A stretch of DNA of 64,000 nt, from the NCBI GenBank assembly GCA_019925095.2, contig CM034389.1, forward strand, positions 25,532,935-25,596,934. Direction: 5' to 3'. The DNA comes from Dendrolimus kikuchii. Its lineage: Eukaryota; Arthropoda; Insecta; Lepidoptera; Lasiocampidae. The notes under the pieces were generated by a model that did no database searches, had not been told where the DNA came from, and worked only from the letters and a program-made list of their open reading frames with translations. Positions within the stretch are counted from its first letter, which is position 1. Each line of letters opens with the position of its first letter. The position numbers and the translations under genes were made by a program. Shown in pieces: positions 33,142 through 46,400 of this stretch.

Positions 33142-33364
33142 TTAGTCAGAAGTCTTGGAAGGCCACGACACACCTTCCATGATCAAATTGATCGTGTACT
33201 AGCAGAAGGTGATGTCAGGAGCCTTAAGAACAGACGAGCGTGCATGACAAGAGTTATTAATGTCAAAGAAGCGAGGTGTGCAGGAATAAGCCTAAATGGC
33301 GCGCTGTTGTTCGTGCCTACCCCGCAAGGGAACTGGCGTGAAGTTATGTATGTATGTATACATT
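33142..33364 (+). mobile_element. Non-LTR retrotransposon 3' fragment, (ATGT)n tail
   Basis: Encodes [18 protein letters not shown] in one frame and ends with GGGAACTGGCGTGAAGTTATG plus ATGT repeats, matching the copies at 45170, 49175, 50095, 53268 and 56910. The peptide is typical of the region after the RT domain in LINEs, probably RTE-like. Confidence 0.75.
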
Positions 33365-33895
33365 AATCTTGTGCTTATTCGATGATCGAAATGAGCGCTC
33401 CTTTCTAGTACAATTCAGTTACTGTACTAGTTCACCTTAATAGTAGGTACTCTTCGGTCTTTAGAACGTTTCGATCCTCTTTGTTACTAATCGAATCGCG
33501 ATTCCTGATAATTCATCGTTCATGCTGAATAGTAATAACAGCCGACTGAACGCTGACCGAGTGAATTGACAGACCATTTAACATTTGGTTATGTGAAATG
33601 TTTCTTTTAGTACACTGTAGGGAACTAGTTCCTAATAGTACATCGATCATGAGCTACACAAGACTATACATACAAAATCGTCATAAAGCTGATTTTTGTA
33701 TAATATTTTGTACGCTAAAGCTTTATTGTGCAGCCAATTTTGGTACTAGATAGCAGGCCATAGTGTTACTTTGGAAATATTACTTAATCTGCACCAAAAC
33801 TGTAGTTTCTTCGTATTCGTTTCAAAAGCCATACACCTTTTGGAAAAAAGAATTGTGCGGTCGTGGCACCCCTGTCATGAACTAAGTTCCTTATG

Positions 33896-34472
33896 TTAAA
33901 GCCGTGTTTCCACTAGGCAACATTTGGCGCGCGATACGTGACGCTCAACATGTTTTTTTTTAAAGGCGGGGGAAATTTTATTTACGCACAATACTGGGTC
34001 CTTTGCAAGGGATTAGACCATAGTTGATCATGAAGGCTTTCCCCTTTGATAAGGGGCAATCCGAACACTAATCAAGCCAGCTTGTGTGGAGACTCCGAGA
34101 AGTTGCACGGGCAACACCCACTAAAACCACCCTCCTTCCATGTGCCCCGCGCTTTTTATGTAGGAAAGGCTGAGACTTAGAACGTAGTTACGCCCAGTCC
34201 GTGACGCTCAACATGTACGGCAACGTTGCACAACAGCGCGCGACGTTGCCAGCTGACGCGCAGCTTGTTTGTTTAGAGAGCATCGTTAGTAGAGCATCAA
34301 TTGTTGTCGACGTGAACCACTGCCGCTGAAATCAACACTAGTTCCTCTGGCGACATGTTGTCGACGACTGACATTGTAGTAGATGCGTAGACAGACAACG
34401 TTGTTAAACAAAAGTTTCGCGCTGACTTTCAACATGTTGCGCGCCAAATGTTGCCTAGTGGAAACGCGGCTT
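33896..34472. mobile_element. MITE with ~33-bp inverted ends, carrying a nested retroposon
   Basis: AAGCCGTGTTTCCACTAGGC and onward at the left mirrors GCCTAGTGGAAACGCGGCTT at the right, with one mismatch in about 33 bases. Flanking TTAA on each side may be the target duplication, but its edges overlap the inverted ends by one base. Confidence 0.83.
33953..34199 (-). mobile_element. Nested retroposon with poly(A) and 16-bp target duplication
   Basis: CGTGACGCTCAACATG occurs at 33937-33952 and again at 34200-34215, flanking a 247-bp insert that begins with an eight-T run (a minus-strand A tail). This is the clearest retroposition target-site duplication in the window. Confidence 0.88.
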
Positions 34473-36544
34473 AAAGGTTGGAAGGACCATAACGCTTTTT
34501 CCTTACGTGACGATTTCTGTCACTTCGCACGCGTAAAAGAACTTCGTTCAATTAAAAGCTGTCTTTTACGCAGCCATCTGTTATTAATTGAACGCAACAG
34601 CAGTTGCAGTTTGACGGTAGATCTTCAGGACAAATTATGGTAATGATAATGGAGCAATATGGAGCCCCATAAACAATGTTTCTTAGCGTTAATGTAGCGT
34701 GGCCATTATAAAGGTAGTTCTTTAGAGACGATCGTTACAGCCTTAAAAAATAAAAAAAAACTGTCAATCATGCGACTGTTGTAATACTCGAAAAGTGATT
34801 TTAAAATAAGATTTGTATCTGCTCTCTAGTGCAATACACGTAGAACAAATTTAAGAAATGTTTATTTTTGTATACTTGTCAAAAATACTATAGGAGCAGA
34901 AATTTTATTACATTATTTTAATTTACAATCCTTTAGGACCAACTCTGCACACGAATGAACGTTTCTATTTGCTAAGGATTCGATAAATTTAATGTATTTC
35001 TATGGGAATTCAAAAATTATGTTTTATTGGTTTTTAAACTCTATTTTAGTTTCATCGTGGTCAAAAAGATTGAAATAAACCTACAAACCACTGAAACGTA
35101 CTTTTGTCTCTTAATTCATGAAAACCTAATAAAATACTATCTCAGATGTAAAAATAAATATCGCTTATTGTTTTAAATATTATAATAAGGAATAAGGATT
35201 TGTTTTAAATACAGGTTGAATTTGTCGAATCCGCTGGAAATGGATTTGCAGTTATTAAAAGTAATAGATTTTAATGATATTATTTGATATGTGTTACCCA
35301 TTCATGTGTCGAATTGGGTTTATATTTAAAACTTGTTTAAGATTCATGTGATCTAATGTTTTCAAACTTCCTTATACTAAGCACAGGATAAAAATTGTGT
35401 CTTAATCAATGTTCTGAACTTTCTTATACTTGTAACACCAGGGACGTACAAACCACATTGTGTGTTCGCACGAGAGTGATATGCGTATGGAATAAAGGGA
35501 TGTTGAATTTAGCGATTATTAAATTAAAATAAATTCTTGGTAATAAAAACGGCTTTTATTTATTACATGTGCGTGTTCGAACTATACATTGAAAATTAAT
35601 TTTATCTAAGTAGTTATCAATTAATTATTTGTACAGACACTGGCAAGTAAAGGCCTAATCACACATGCATCCGTCATAGACGATTCATTATGAAAACTCA
35701 TCGTTCGATTAGATCTTCATTTTTATGTAACGAATCGTGATTTAACTAAATTCCTCACAACGATTTATTAACTGTTCCACCCCAATCAGCACGAAACGAA
35801 AATGATTCCAAAAAAATGATCCATCAAGGCATCTTGTCGTCACGATTCATCATTACGCATGTCGCATTCGTATTTTTTATCATATTCGTGATTTTTCTCG
35901 ATTCATGAGCGTGTGAATAGCGGCTATAAAATGTTATAATGCCCTTTAAAATACAAAAAAAGAATTTTAGCACAATAACGATTCGTTAATATGTATTCTG
36001 TAACTTGTTCAACATAAAACAGATGTAACAACGCCGCAACGGTATTTTTTTATATGTTTGATGTCATAGTAAATGATAAAAGAAATCCTGCAATATATAG
36101 GAGAACGGCTCTTAAATAATATTCGAGTTGTTAATGAGATTATAACACAATGGCACTTTAATTAAACTTAAAAACTTCACTAGGGGTATATTCTCAGCAC
36201 TCAACATCACCATATTTGGTATATGCATTCAATTAAGTCCTCTTCATATTTTTGAGATTTCCAGATTAGTTTCACAGTTGCTGTTATATTTGACTGCTTT
36301 CTGTAAATATTAATTAAAGTATTGACCACTTGCTATCTTCGTTAAATTTAAAATAAAGTATCACAAAAACAATTTGTTTATTTTTTAACGATTATTGAAC
36401 TATGTTACTTAATTGGAACCATATGAAAAGAATATTACATTTATTCAGTTCGGTTGTATTTGAAAACAAATTGAATTTCCTAAATTATTTCTTTGATGCT
36501 TGAATAAGACAAATTGTGTTTGTGTACTTTACAAATCTATAAGA

Positions 36545-36938
36545 CTAAACATGCCGTGTCTTTACATTGAAGCTATTAAAAAAAAACAACTGGAATAGAC
36601 TATATAAACGATGGAGAACATGATGCAATTATTTTTAGATTTCTTGTCCGTCTGTTTGTTCGGGATTCACGTAAAAACTACTAGGCCGATTCTGAAGCGG
36701 TTTTCGCTGATCGACAGCAAATTAAACTTAAAATCTGCGCTACCTTTTAACCCGGGAATCCCGCGGGAATTTTTAGAAATTATTTAAAATGGCCAGATTT
36801 AAAAAAATCGAATTTCAATGTCATTTTTTTTTACTGAACGATAGAATTTTTTATGTAATAAATGCGAGATATTTTTTATCCCAGGAAATTTTCCAAGAGC
36901 GGTTTGTAGTTGTATATATATATATATATATAATTCAC
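36545..36938 (-). repeat. Interspersed repeat family F, interrupted by SINE A
   Basis: Reverse of the 4108 copy, from GCCGTGTCTTTACATTG to the GGCCAGATTTAAAA segment. Confidence 0.62.
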
Positions 36939-37174
36939 TTCTTTTTTTTTATTGCAGGAGATCAGCAGGCAGGCAGACGGCCCACTTGATGGAAAGCGGT
37001 TACCATCGCCTATGGACATTTGCAACAGCAATGTTGCTACAAATGCGCTGCTGCTCTCTTAAGGGAGACTGGAACCTGGTCACTAATGCCGGAACACAAC
37101 TCAAGGTTGTTATGACAAGATACATTAGCCCAGGGGTGGTAGCCATCCAGTCGGGCAAATGCCCTACCACCTGG
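36939..37174 (-). repeat. SINE-like family A copy, 5'-truncated
   Basis: Inserted in a family F repeat beside a short (TA)n run; shares the CCAGG truncation point. Confidence 0.88.
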
Positions 37175-37199
37175 AAACACAAAACGGCATATTTTAATA

Positions 37200-37330
37200 T
37201 ATTTTTTTCTTTTTTTATTGCGAAATTGGTATACCGCTCATTTAATGGAAAGTGGTTACCATCACCTATAGACGCTTGCAACACCAGGGGCGAAGCCAAC
37301 GCGCTGCCAGCCTTCGGTATGGGATATAAG
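37200..37330 (-). repeat. Retroposon-like family B fragment
   Basis: Contains GCCAACGCGCTGCCAGCCTTC; wedged between two family A copies. Confidence 0.68.
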
Positions 37331-37335
37331 GGTAG

Positions 37336-37413
37336 TTCCTTTTATTGCAGGAATTCAGCAGACAGGCAGACAGCCCACTTGATGGAAAGCGGTTACCATC
37401 GCCTATGGACATT
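37336..37413 (-). repeat. SINE-like family A 3' fragment providing the gamma-tubulin stop
   Basis: About 78 bp of the 3' end. The TAG at 37403-37405 that ends the open gamma-tubulin frame lies in its CCTATGGAC segment. Confidence 0.82.
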
Positions 37414-40400
37414 TGTTAGTGATGGTGTGTGAGACGCTGCCATTAATTAAAATCTGCTGGTTGTTAGTATCAATACCTGGGTTCCAGTGGACGTAGTCGG
37501 GTGTGGCGGCGGCTTGGTACTCGCGCACGAGCCCGTCGACCACGGCGCGCGACTCGTCGAACTCCTCGAGCGACTCCTTGAACATGGGCTCCTTGCGGAA
37601 CACCTCCAGGAACGCCTCGCGTTTGCGCAACTTGTCGTACTGCTGCACGCACCTGTCGAATAGCTGGAACAAAATATCACCGAATTAATCATTACATTCA
37701 CCCTGTTGTTTCACTCTAAATTATTGATTAGCCTAATTCAAAAGTAAATATTTAGATTGCAAGAAAAAATACATAGCAAATTTAACAACTTCTTTCATAT
37801 AAAACTTGTCCTAACAATTATTAAAATAGATGCAGCCGTTCTGAAATGATGCGCTTGCACACATTAGACGACTCATTTATATGATGTGAAAACTTCTTTA
37901 GGCGTGCTGAGCACTTTATTTCCTGGCTATTGAATGAGACAGCCTTCACGCTCAGCTATGTAACGCTCGTTCGGGTAAAGTCGGCTAGACTCGACTAAAG
38001 AAGTGAGAGAGATATAGTCAACTCGTCACTGCTAAAGGCTACGTTCCATTAGACACTCACAACGACCACTTTCACGACCGCGATTTTTCCCGTTCCACTT
38101 GCTTGCCGGCGTTACAATCGTAAACCCAAGTGGAACGGTTATGTGACCCGACTATTGACATGGGTCGTTGTGAGCGTTGTATGTTATATTATCCGTGCAG
38201 GAACAGAGAAAGAATACAATTTTCTGCGGCCGGGCGGCCTGTCGTAAGAGGCGACTTAACAACCGACAGCCAGGTGGTAGGGCATTTGCCCGACTGGATG
38301 GCTACCACCCCTGGTCTAAAGTATGTCGCCATAACAACCTTGAGTTGTGTTCCGGCATTAGTGACCAGGTTCCAGTTTCCCTTAAGAGAGCAGCAGCGCA
38401 TTTGTAGCAACTTTGCTGTTGCAAATGTCCATAGGCGATGGTAACCGCTTTCCATCAAGTGGACCGTCTGCCTGTCTGCTGGTCTCCTGCAATAAAAATA
38501 AAAAAATGATCGAAAACGATGACGTCATTAGTGACGTTTTCGCCACGACCACAACGACCGCGGTCGCCTTGTGGATCGGCTAACGGAGCATTTTGGGCGT
38601 TGTGAGCTACTAATGGAACGCCCTGATAGTCGCCTTGATGAAGTGTTCACTTCGGTCGTATTGTGTGTGAACTCACCGATGACATGTTGGTGTGGTTGGC
38701 GAGCAGCAGCCCGGAGACCTTGTGCGAGGCGTGCACGTACGGCGAGCGCCGCGAGAGCGCCACCTGGATGGAGGCCGGCCCCCAGGGGATGAACGACGCC
38801 AGCTTGCGCTCGCGGATGCGCTGCAGGGACTTGTGCACCTGCGACGGGTCCACTTCCCCCTAAAACCAAATTAGTATGTAGCAGCGAGAGGTAGAGGTTA
38901 AATAATACTTCAGATGGCGGAGAGTAGTATTCACTGTTGAGTGCTGATGTGAACTGAAGTGAACTCATTTATTTTAGAAACGGTAACCTTAAGTACAAAT
39001 ATTAACAAGTCATATTGCTAGTACAATGTATAGCACAGTGTGTGAGCGGGACGGATGATGTGCGAGCGAGATAGAGCAACTATTAATATCTGCGCTCCCG
39101 CGCTGCGCTAGTCAGTAGTTCGTTGTCTGCTGCGATGTCTAGTCGTATGCAGCTCCCATTAGTATAAAGAAAACTAAAACGAAAGCATCGTGTTCTCCAT
39201 CGTTTATATAGTCTAATTCAGTTTCTTTTTTGATAGCTTCAAAGTCCAGAATTAATTAATTATAAAAACATGTAAAAATTGAACAACTTTTTATATACCA
39301 AATTAAATCCACGTTTTCAAATCAAAATATGTAAATACTAGCTAATGCCCGCGACTTTGTCCGCGTGGAATACTTGAAAAAAAATCCCCCGATTTTGAAA
39401 CATTCTCATTGGTGCCTTGCTCCTATTGGTCTTAGCGTGATGATATATAGCCTATAGCTTTCCTCGATAAATGGGCTTGCTAACACTGACAGAATTTTTC
39501 AAATCAGACCAGTAGTTCCTGAGATTAGCGCGTTCATGCAAACAAACAAACTATTCAGCTTTATATATTAGTATAAGATTTTGTTCCAACATGTGTAGTC
39601 TTCTCCTGTAGACATGTAAAACTTTTTTGTGTTTGACCTATTATACGTTATCGATTCTATTAGTTTAGTGCTAATGCCACTTGTCTATGGGGGCAGATAA
39701 TAAATGATGCATAGACTATAGAAATACACATGAATTTGCTGATTGAGCTATTCACCTGTATAATATTGAGTATTGATATATAACAATGCTGATTTGTTCT
39801 GTCTGGGCTCAGTGATACCATCATATTCTTTGGCTGCAATAACCTTTGCATCACGTCTAAAACTGTTGTCTTACGAATTTTCGGCGCCTGCAACAAACAG
39901 AATAGGAAGTTATTAATATTTCATTGAGAATCATCATATTCTGTTACACCTCCCCCAACTACTAAAGTTCAATTTCTTTATACAGTACATGTAAACTGCC
40001 ACATATTGATATCTTATCAAACTCATTGTGCTATATAAGCCGCGCGCAGGTTTGCCGATGACTACTTACGTATACTTATGTAACCTTTTTTGTCAACCCT
40101 ACTGACTATGAGGCTATCGGCAAACTTTTTGCGCACAGGTAGTAATAATAATTCTTTGAGCATTGATCTGCTTATCTATTGAATAAAATTGAAATAATAG
40201 TCTGATTAAAAAAAATAATTAAAAACTGATATTTATATAATATTTAAATCATAAATGTTTTCAGATTGTTTTTCTGGCTGTTTGTTTTGAATAGACTCAA
40301 AAACGATTCAACAGATTGTTGGCAACACCAACATAAAATAATTTTATTTTTAAACTTGCAACACTGTTGTTGCATTTCTTTCTTCTTCCATTTTGGTTGT

Positions 40401-43400
40401 AGCCGAGTGCAGACGCATTCGTTATGTAAAAGTGATTTATTATAAATATTTTCTTAAGTTTTCGCGACTTGTATAACGTCGGAAAAACCAAAATCAAATA
40501 AAATTATTGCGCTTAAAACCGTTAAAACGTAGTTTTATTATGATTTATTATAAGTTTTCACCACAAACAGTCTTTAACTTCTACACCTACATCGACCAGG
40601 GTATCCACACCACCAGCGTAGAACGCAATATACATTATATGTGCGTCGAGCTGCGCACACAGATTACAACGAAAATTTCAGGTATTAAAAAAGCAATTTT
40701 AACTTCAATTTCGATGTGTTTCTTTTCTATATTTTACAGAGATCAGAAGGCATTAATATTAAATCTAAATTCCGCGTGAAAGAGGTACCACTAAATAAAT
40801 GAAACTTACTGTGTTAAGTTCATGATCAGCAGTGAGTGGCGTGTATCCAGTCATAAGAAAATGTAATCGCGGCGTCGGTATGAGAGGCGCGACGAGACTT
40901 ATAAGATCATTGTTCATGTAAGATGGATATCTGAAAATCACAACCTTTTTAATCCCATTCTTATTGCGAAGCTGGCCAATAGACTGACGGCCCAAACGGA
41001 CCTAATGGAAAGTGGTTACCGTGTGGTCACCTACAGACGTTTACGACACCAAACATGAAGTCAACACATTCTAGCCTTCAGAATGGGATAAAGAGGAGAC
41101 AAGGTAATGAGATAGAGAGACAAACAGGAGGAATAGGATAGAGGGGATGAAATTGAAATAAAGGTATGAAATAGGGAAGGGTTCAGGGGCAAGCAATATG
41201 GGCCAGCAGTACCCACACTCATCGCATGAGACATGAGTAGTCCAAGGATACTCACATCACACAAATGGTGCCGGCCTTATGAGCTTGTAATCAGGGTAAT
41301 GAAACAAGCACGGTTCGACCATATGTAAAGTTACTTATTTCCATGTTATGTAATGTTTTGCTGTCTTTCAATGAAATTAAAATTAAAGTTACATACAATA
41401 AACGGCCGTGTATAATAATTCGCACTTGAAGGGTTGCCTATAAAATTTTAATTATATTCGTAAAATACAGTGTAAACTCTATATAACGTCACTAAAGGGA
41501 TTGTGTATGTTATGGCGTTATATGTTATTTTTGTCTAATGTATTGTATTTTTATTTATTTTGTTCATATCTTGCGATATTGAGGCATCTTGGTGATAAAG
41601 GAAGTACTTAGAAATTTCGGAATTTCTTAGAAATTTTGGTATGCATGATGCCTACAGTCGAGTTTATTACGGGCTAAGATAATAAAGCGATAAAAGAATG
41701 TACACACATGTGCATAGCTTTTACTAAATTTGGCAACTTAAAAGGTATGTTTTATTATTTAATTGTTGTCGTTATTGAGAGTGGGTGACTGTGGGTGTAA
41801 TGTTATATAGATATAGAGAGATAGAGTGTATCATTGTATGGAAGACAAGCTAAACCGACCAAAGCCAAGTGATTTCGACGCTTAAGGGAAGTTGTCGTTA
41901 AATCGAGTGACCTTATATGGAGTTTACACTGTATATGAACAAAAGAGCTAGTCTTAAAATTTTAAATATGAATAACACTCGACTACAACACTCACCGGCC
42001 GCTGTCATGGCACAGCAGCATTGGTACTGTAGTGTAGCATCACATGGTTAACCACTAGATTTTTTTATTTGTTTCATTGCACAGAGCAAAGAAGTTCACC
42101 TCCTCGGCCCCTAAGGGCATTGAGGCGCAGCGATAGACGTGAGGCGATTTGCTTTGCTCTTGTGTTTCATTGAAATAATATAATAAATACAAGATCTTGG
42201 TACATTTAACAACCTTTAGGACAGGTTAGTTTGCCCTACCTATTACGATCACTGGTGATATATCTTTTACTTTCATATAATACTTGATTAGTACAACAAA
42301 ATAATGTAGTAAATAATTCTAAACTACTTTCTATTTTACCATACTCACCTCAATGTCGCAGTGCTAGCACTCATGATAGTAGAGACAAGTGTGTTGATTT
42401 GGGCGAATGAAGGATTCTGTATGTGTAAGCGATCACTGGCAATGCGATTTAGGGCTGTATTGTCTAATACCATCACACAGTCTGCACTTTCGGTTAATCT
42501 CTTCAGTGTTAACAATGAGTTGTATGGCTGTACTACTACATCACTGTAAAAAGTTAAATGATTACATTGACATTTCATTTAATTACTTTTTTTTAAGTAA
42601 GCATAAACTTAATCTAAATTAAACTTTTGTTTCAACTTTATAGCATTACTCAGGTCTCTCTATGGTACATATTCAGCTATCTATTGACACTTTCAAAGAA
42701 CCTTTCATTTCCAGTCTTATAAAAAAATCTAAGCAATTTGCTTGTGGTGATAACATTATTAGCAGATAGTGACAAATAGATAACTAAATAATTGAATCCT
42801 GCCGTGGGTTGTTTGGACGAGATCACTTTAGTGATAAGACCATCCAATTAGATTAATATTAGTTTTTAAGTTTTTCGTAATGGTGTACAATAAAGAGTTA
42901 TCTTAATTTGTCTAAGGTAAAGAAGACCTTTGGTCCTTCTAATTAAGGTTTATGTTAACTGTTAATCACTGTAAATATGCTCCCCCACAATATCATCTTC
43001 CCTTCGGTTTATCTACTGTGCCAAATAAAAAAAAATTAAGACAACCACAGAAAAATATATAATATTATATTTAGAGACAAACCTTATTTCATCCAAATTA
43101 GGGAATACACTGTATGTCTGCACTAACTTTTTAGGGAATCTGTCTGAGAGGTGCTCCAAGATATATGAACCCATCCCTGACCCAGTTCCACCAGCTATTG
43201 AGTGACAAAGCACAAAGCCCTTCAAAAAACAAATTTTAAATTATTATGAAATATTCATAACTTTTTTAGGTGTTTTACAATAATATTGTTAAGAGTTGTA
43301 GGATTCAAATTAAAATGCCTTTGGAATTACTACATAATTTATTAGAACTATACAAACACATATAACACAGGTACAAATATAACTGAACACAACCAGTCTA

Positions 43401-46400
43401 AACGTAAAGCACGATTCAATAACACGCGCAAAGTCCGTCACTAAATAGTTTACCGAATGTACACAAGTCTTGCTCCGCTTGTGGTTATCGCTCGAATGCC
43501 TCGTCCATCAATCGAGACATTGCTTTATACTGCCCAGATGCAATATGTCTGCTCGGCCGCGTGAATGAATTTCCTAGAATCAAACCTGGCTAATGACTGC
43601 CATAAAAGATTACAATACACAATGTGCTGTTTTTCTAATCACAAATTTTAAACACAAAGTAAACAAAAGAAGTCCAAATGTCAAAAAGGTAATAAAATGT
43701 GTTTCTAAAGACGCAGGTGTGAATTTGCCTTTGTCGGCACCTCGGTTGTAACAATATAAATAAGTTGCTGATAAAACAAAAAAACATTGAATTGAAGAAG
43801 TGAGCACCTTAGATGGTGTATTTGTTAAAATTATTTATTTTGGTTTTAACACTTAAATGGTTTATTTTTATTGTTAACAAAATATCATCACATAAACTTT
43901 TAATTGCTGGGCAGACTTTCCCATTTTTGGGGAATAGATTGTATTCACACCATACTTGTTTAAGACTAATGAGCTGCTCCATACATCTATATTATTAACA
44001 TGCAGTTACATTTGTAATACAGCTATTTTACAATAATAAAAAGCAGGTATTGTTTTTATGAAGGTTAATGAATAAACATTATGATGAATGTATAATCTAC
44101 GATACATAAAATGTGAACAGGCAATTCACATTTTATCTAGCACATTAAAAATGTATAAATTACATCTTTATATTAGTTTAAATTTTGATTACTCTCTATT
44201 TGATTGCAGAAAGTTTGAAAATTTCAAAACAAATATTTAGTTTTTTTTATTGCAGGAGCTCAGCAGACCGGCAGATGGCCCACTTGATGGAAAGTGGGCC
44301 ATCACCTATGGACATTTACAACACCAAAGGTGCTACAAATGCGCTGCTGCTCTCTTAAGGAAGACTGGAACCTGGTCACTAATGCCAGAAAACAACTCAA
44401 GGTTATTATGGTGACATAATTCAGACCAGGGGTAGTAGCCATCCAGTCAGGCAAATGCCCTACCATCTGGCTGTGGGTTGTTTTGTCGCCTTTTAAGACA
44501 GGCCGCCCGGCCAGAGGAAATTGTATTCTTTCTCTGTTATAAAATTATAGCTATTAATAACTATAAGGACTTTAAATGCAGACTCCCTTAGATATTTCCA
44601 CATATATTATTCCACAATTATTACACTGCTAGAAACAAATTCAAATGCATTTGTAGCATCTACTTCAAAGCCTAGGACCATTTACCACATCCTCTTCTCG
44701 TGTCTCTGCTACACATGCACTGTAATGCTTTAACTAACTCACTTATAAAGACAAGGCAAATGTAGCCAAAGATTCAATGCTTTAATTGAGATGTGGGATT
44801 GTTATTGATTAAACATTAATCAATAACTCAAGTGGTGGTGGTGGTGAATTTCAGTAATGTTATTTTTTTACACTATAAATAAGATGCATTTCGACATAGT
44901 TACTAATATTAACTCAGTTGAAGCAGAAGCATTATAGACAGTGAGGTAAAATGATAACAAAAAAACATACCTCTAAGTTATCACTTCCATCTGCCTCTCT
45001 GTTTATGATGTCAAATACTTCTTCATTGAGTTTCTCCCCTTGAGCATAACCTGAGGCCCAGTTGTTACCAGCTCCTCCACCATGTTTTGACAGATAAACA
45101 TTTTCTGGGTTATATAGCTAGAACACAAAGTTGTTCAAATTCAGGCCTTTGAAGTATTTTTACATACATACATACATAATTTCACGCCAGTTCCCTTGCA
45201 GGGTAGGCACGAACAACAGAGCGCCATTTAGGCTTATTCTTACACACCTCACTTGCTTCTTTGACATTCATAACTCTTGTCATGCACGCTCGTCTGTTCT
45301 TAAGGCTCCTAACATCACCTTCTGCTAGTACACGATCAATTTGATCATGGAAGGTGTGTCGTGGTCTTCCACGACTTCTGTATCCATCCACTTTTGCATT
45401 GTATATCTGTTAAGTCATTCTTATTCTGAAGTATTTTTAATACATAATATGTTATCCTCATACTCTTGTTCATAATATGTATATGTTTTTAATAAGTACT
45501 CCTAAACAAACCATTTGATAGAACTGAATTAACCACACCATATACATATTGTTCTTATTTTACAAACTTCGGCTGCACTTTGACCCAGAGTGGCATAAGA
45601 TTAAGGGTAATTTGAGTTTAGGGGTATACATATGCTTTTTATCTAGGCACTAGACCTGTTATTTGGGGCAGGAAACAAGTTTTTAGGGTCCACCAACAAA
45701 TTTTGAATGAATAATGGGAAAACAAAAATACATTAGATAAACATGGTTATATCACATTTGTTGATAATAAAGTGCCATTTGTATTTAGGAATACACTTAA
45801 ACTTAATATATAAACACTAAAACTGTATTAGAGTTTAGTAAACAGATTTCAAATTAGTTTATTGATTTTTAAAATATGAAGAAAATAGTTTGTTTTTGCT
45901 TATACATATATTGCGACTATGGTTACAAATTTGTTGTGACACTCGGTGACCCCTGCCATGGTATGCTCGCTTGGTTTGTGGGCTAAGGCTTTAGTCGAAA
46001 GTCTCGATCAGCAACTAGAATGATGAGTTACGTTAGGCTAGGTTTTATACCAAAGCGCACAAGCCGAACAAGTAAAGTGAGTGTATCGCGTCTCCAGCCG
46101 GCGAATTCCAAAACAGACTGGTCACCATCATGGCAATAAAATAAAAGGAACAAACAAAAAAAATGTATATCTCAAGAACTACATGTCTGCTGGACATGGG
46201 GATTGCAGAAGGGAGAAGATTTTCTCACCCACTACTTAAAATTCATTGACCACTAAGGTAATGTTTACCTCAAACTTCCCAATAAGTTACCATTTACAAC
46301 TTTAGAGTTATTGTATAACATAAATATAGGGTACCTTAGCATATGGAGAGTTCATAATAGTATGAATTACACGAGGTTCCAAATCCAATAACACAGCTCT

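Larger units (their letters stand above)
29660..36938. other. Intergenic region between endos and gamma-tubulin (convergent)
   Basis: About 7.3 kb with no cellular exon that I can see. It begins with the endos 3' UTR, whose end is not clear. It holds a SINE (31855-32163), a retrotransposon 3' fragment (33142-33360) and a MITE with a nested retroposon (33896-34472). The rest, including 34750-36540, is AT-rich and unassigned. Confidence 0.6.

Noticed and set aside
33073..33366. 97-codon ORF that might be a small gene
   Set aside because: Its conserved half matches the LINE 3' fragment found five more times; the rest is unrelated flank.
42070..42165. Inverted GAGCAAAG/CTTTGCTC pair in gamma-tubulin intron 5
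   Set aside because: The arms are short and interrupted by mismatches, with no terminal duplication; too weak to call a MITE.
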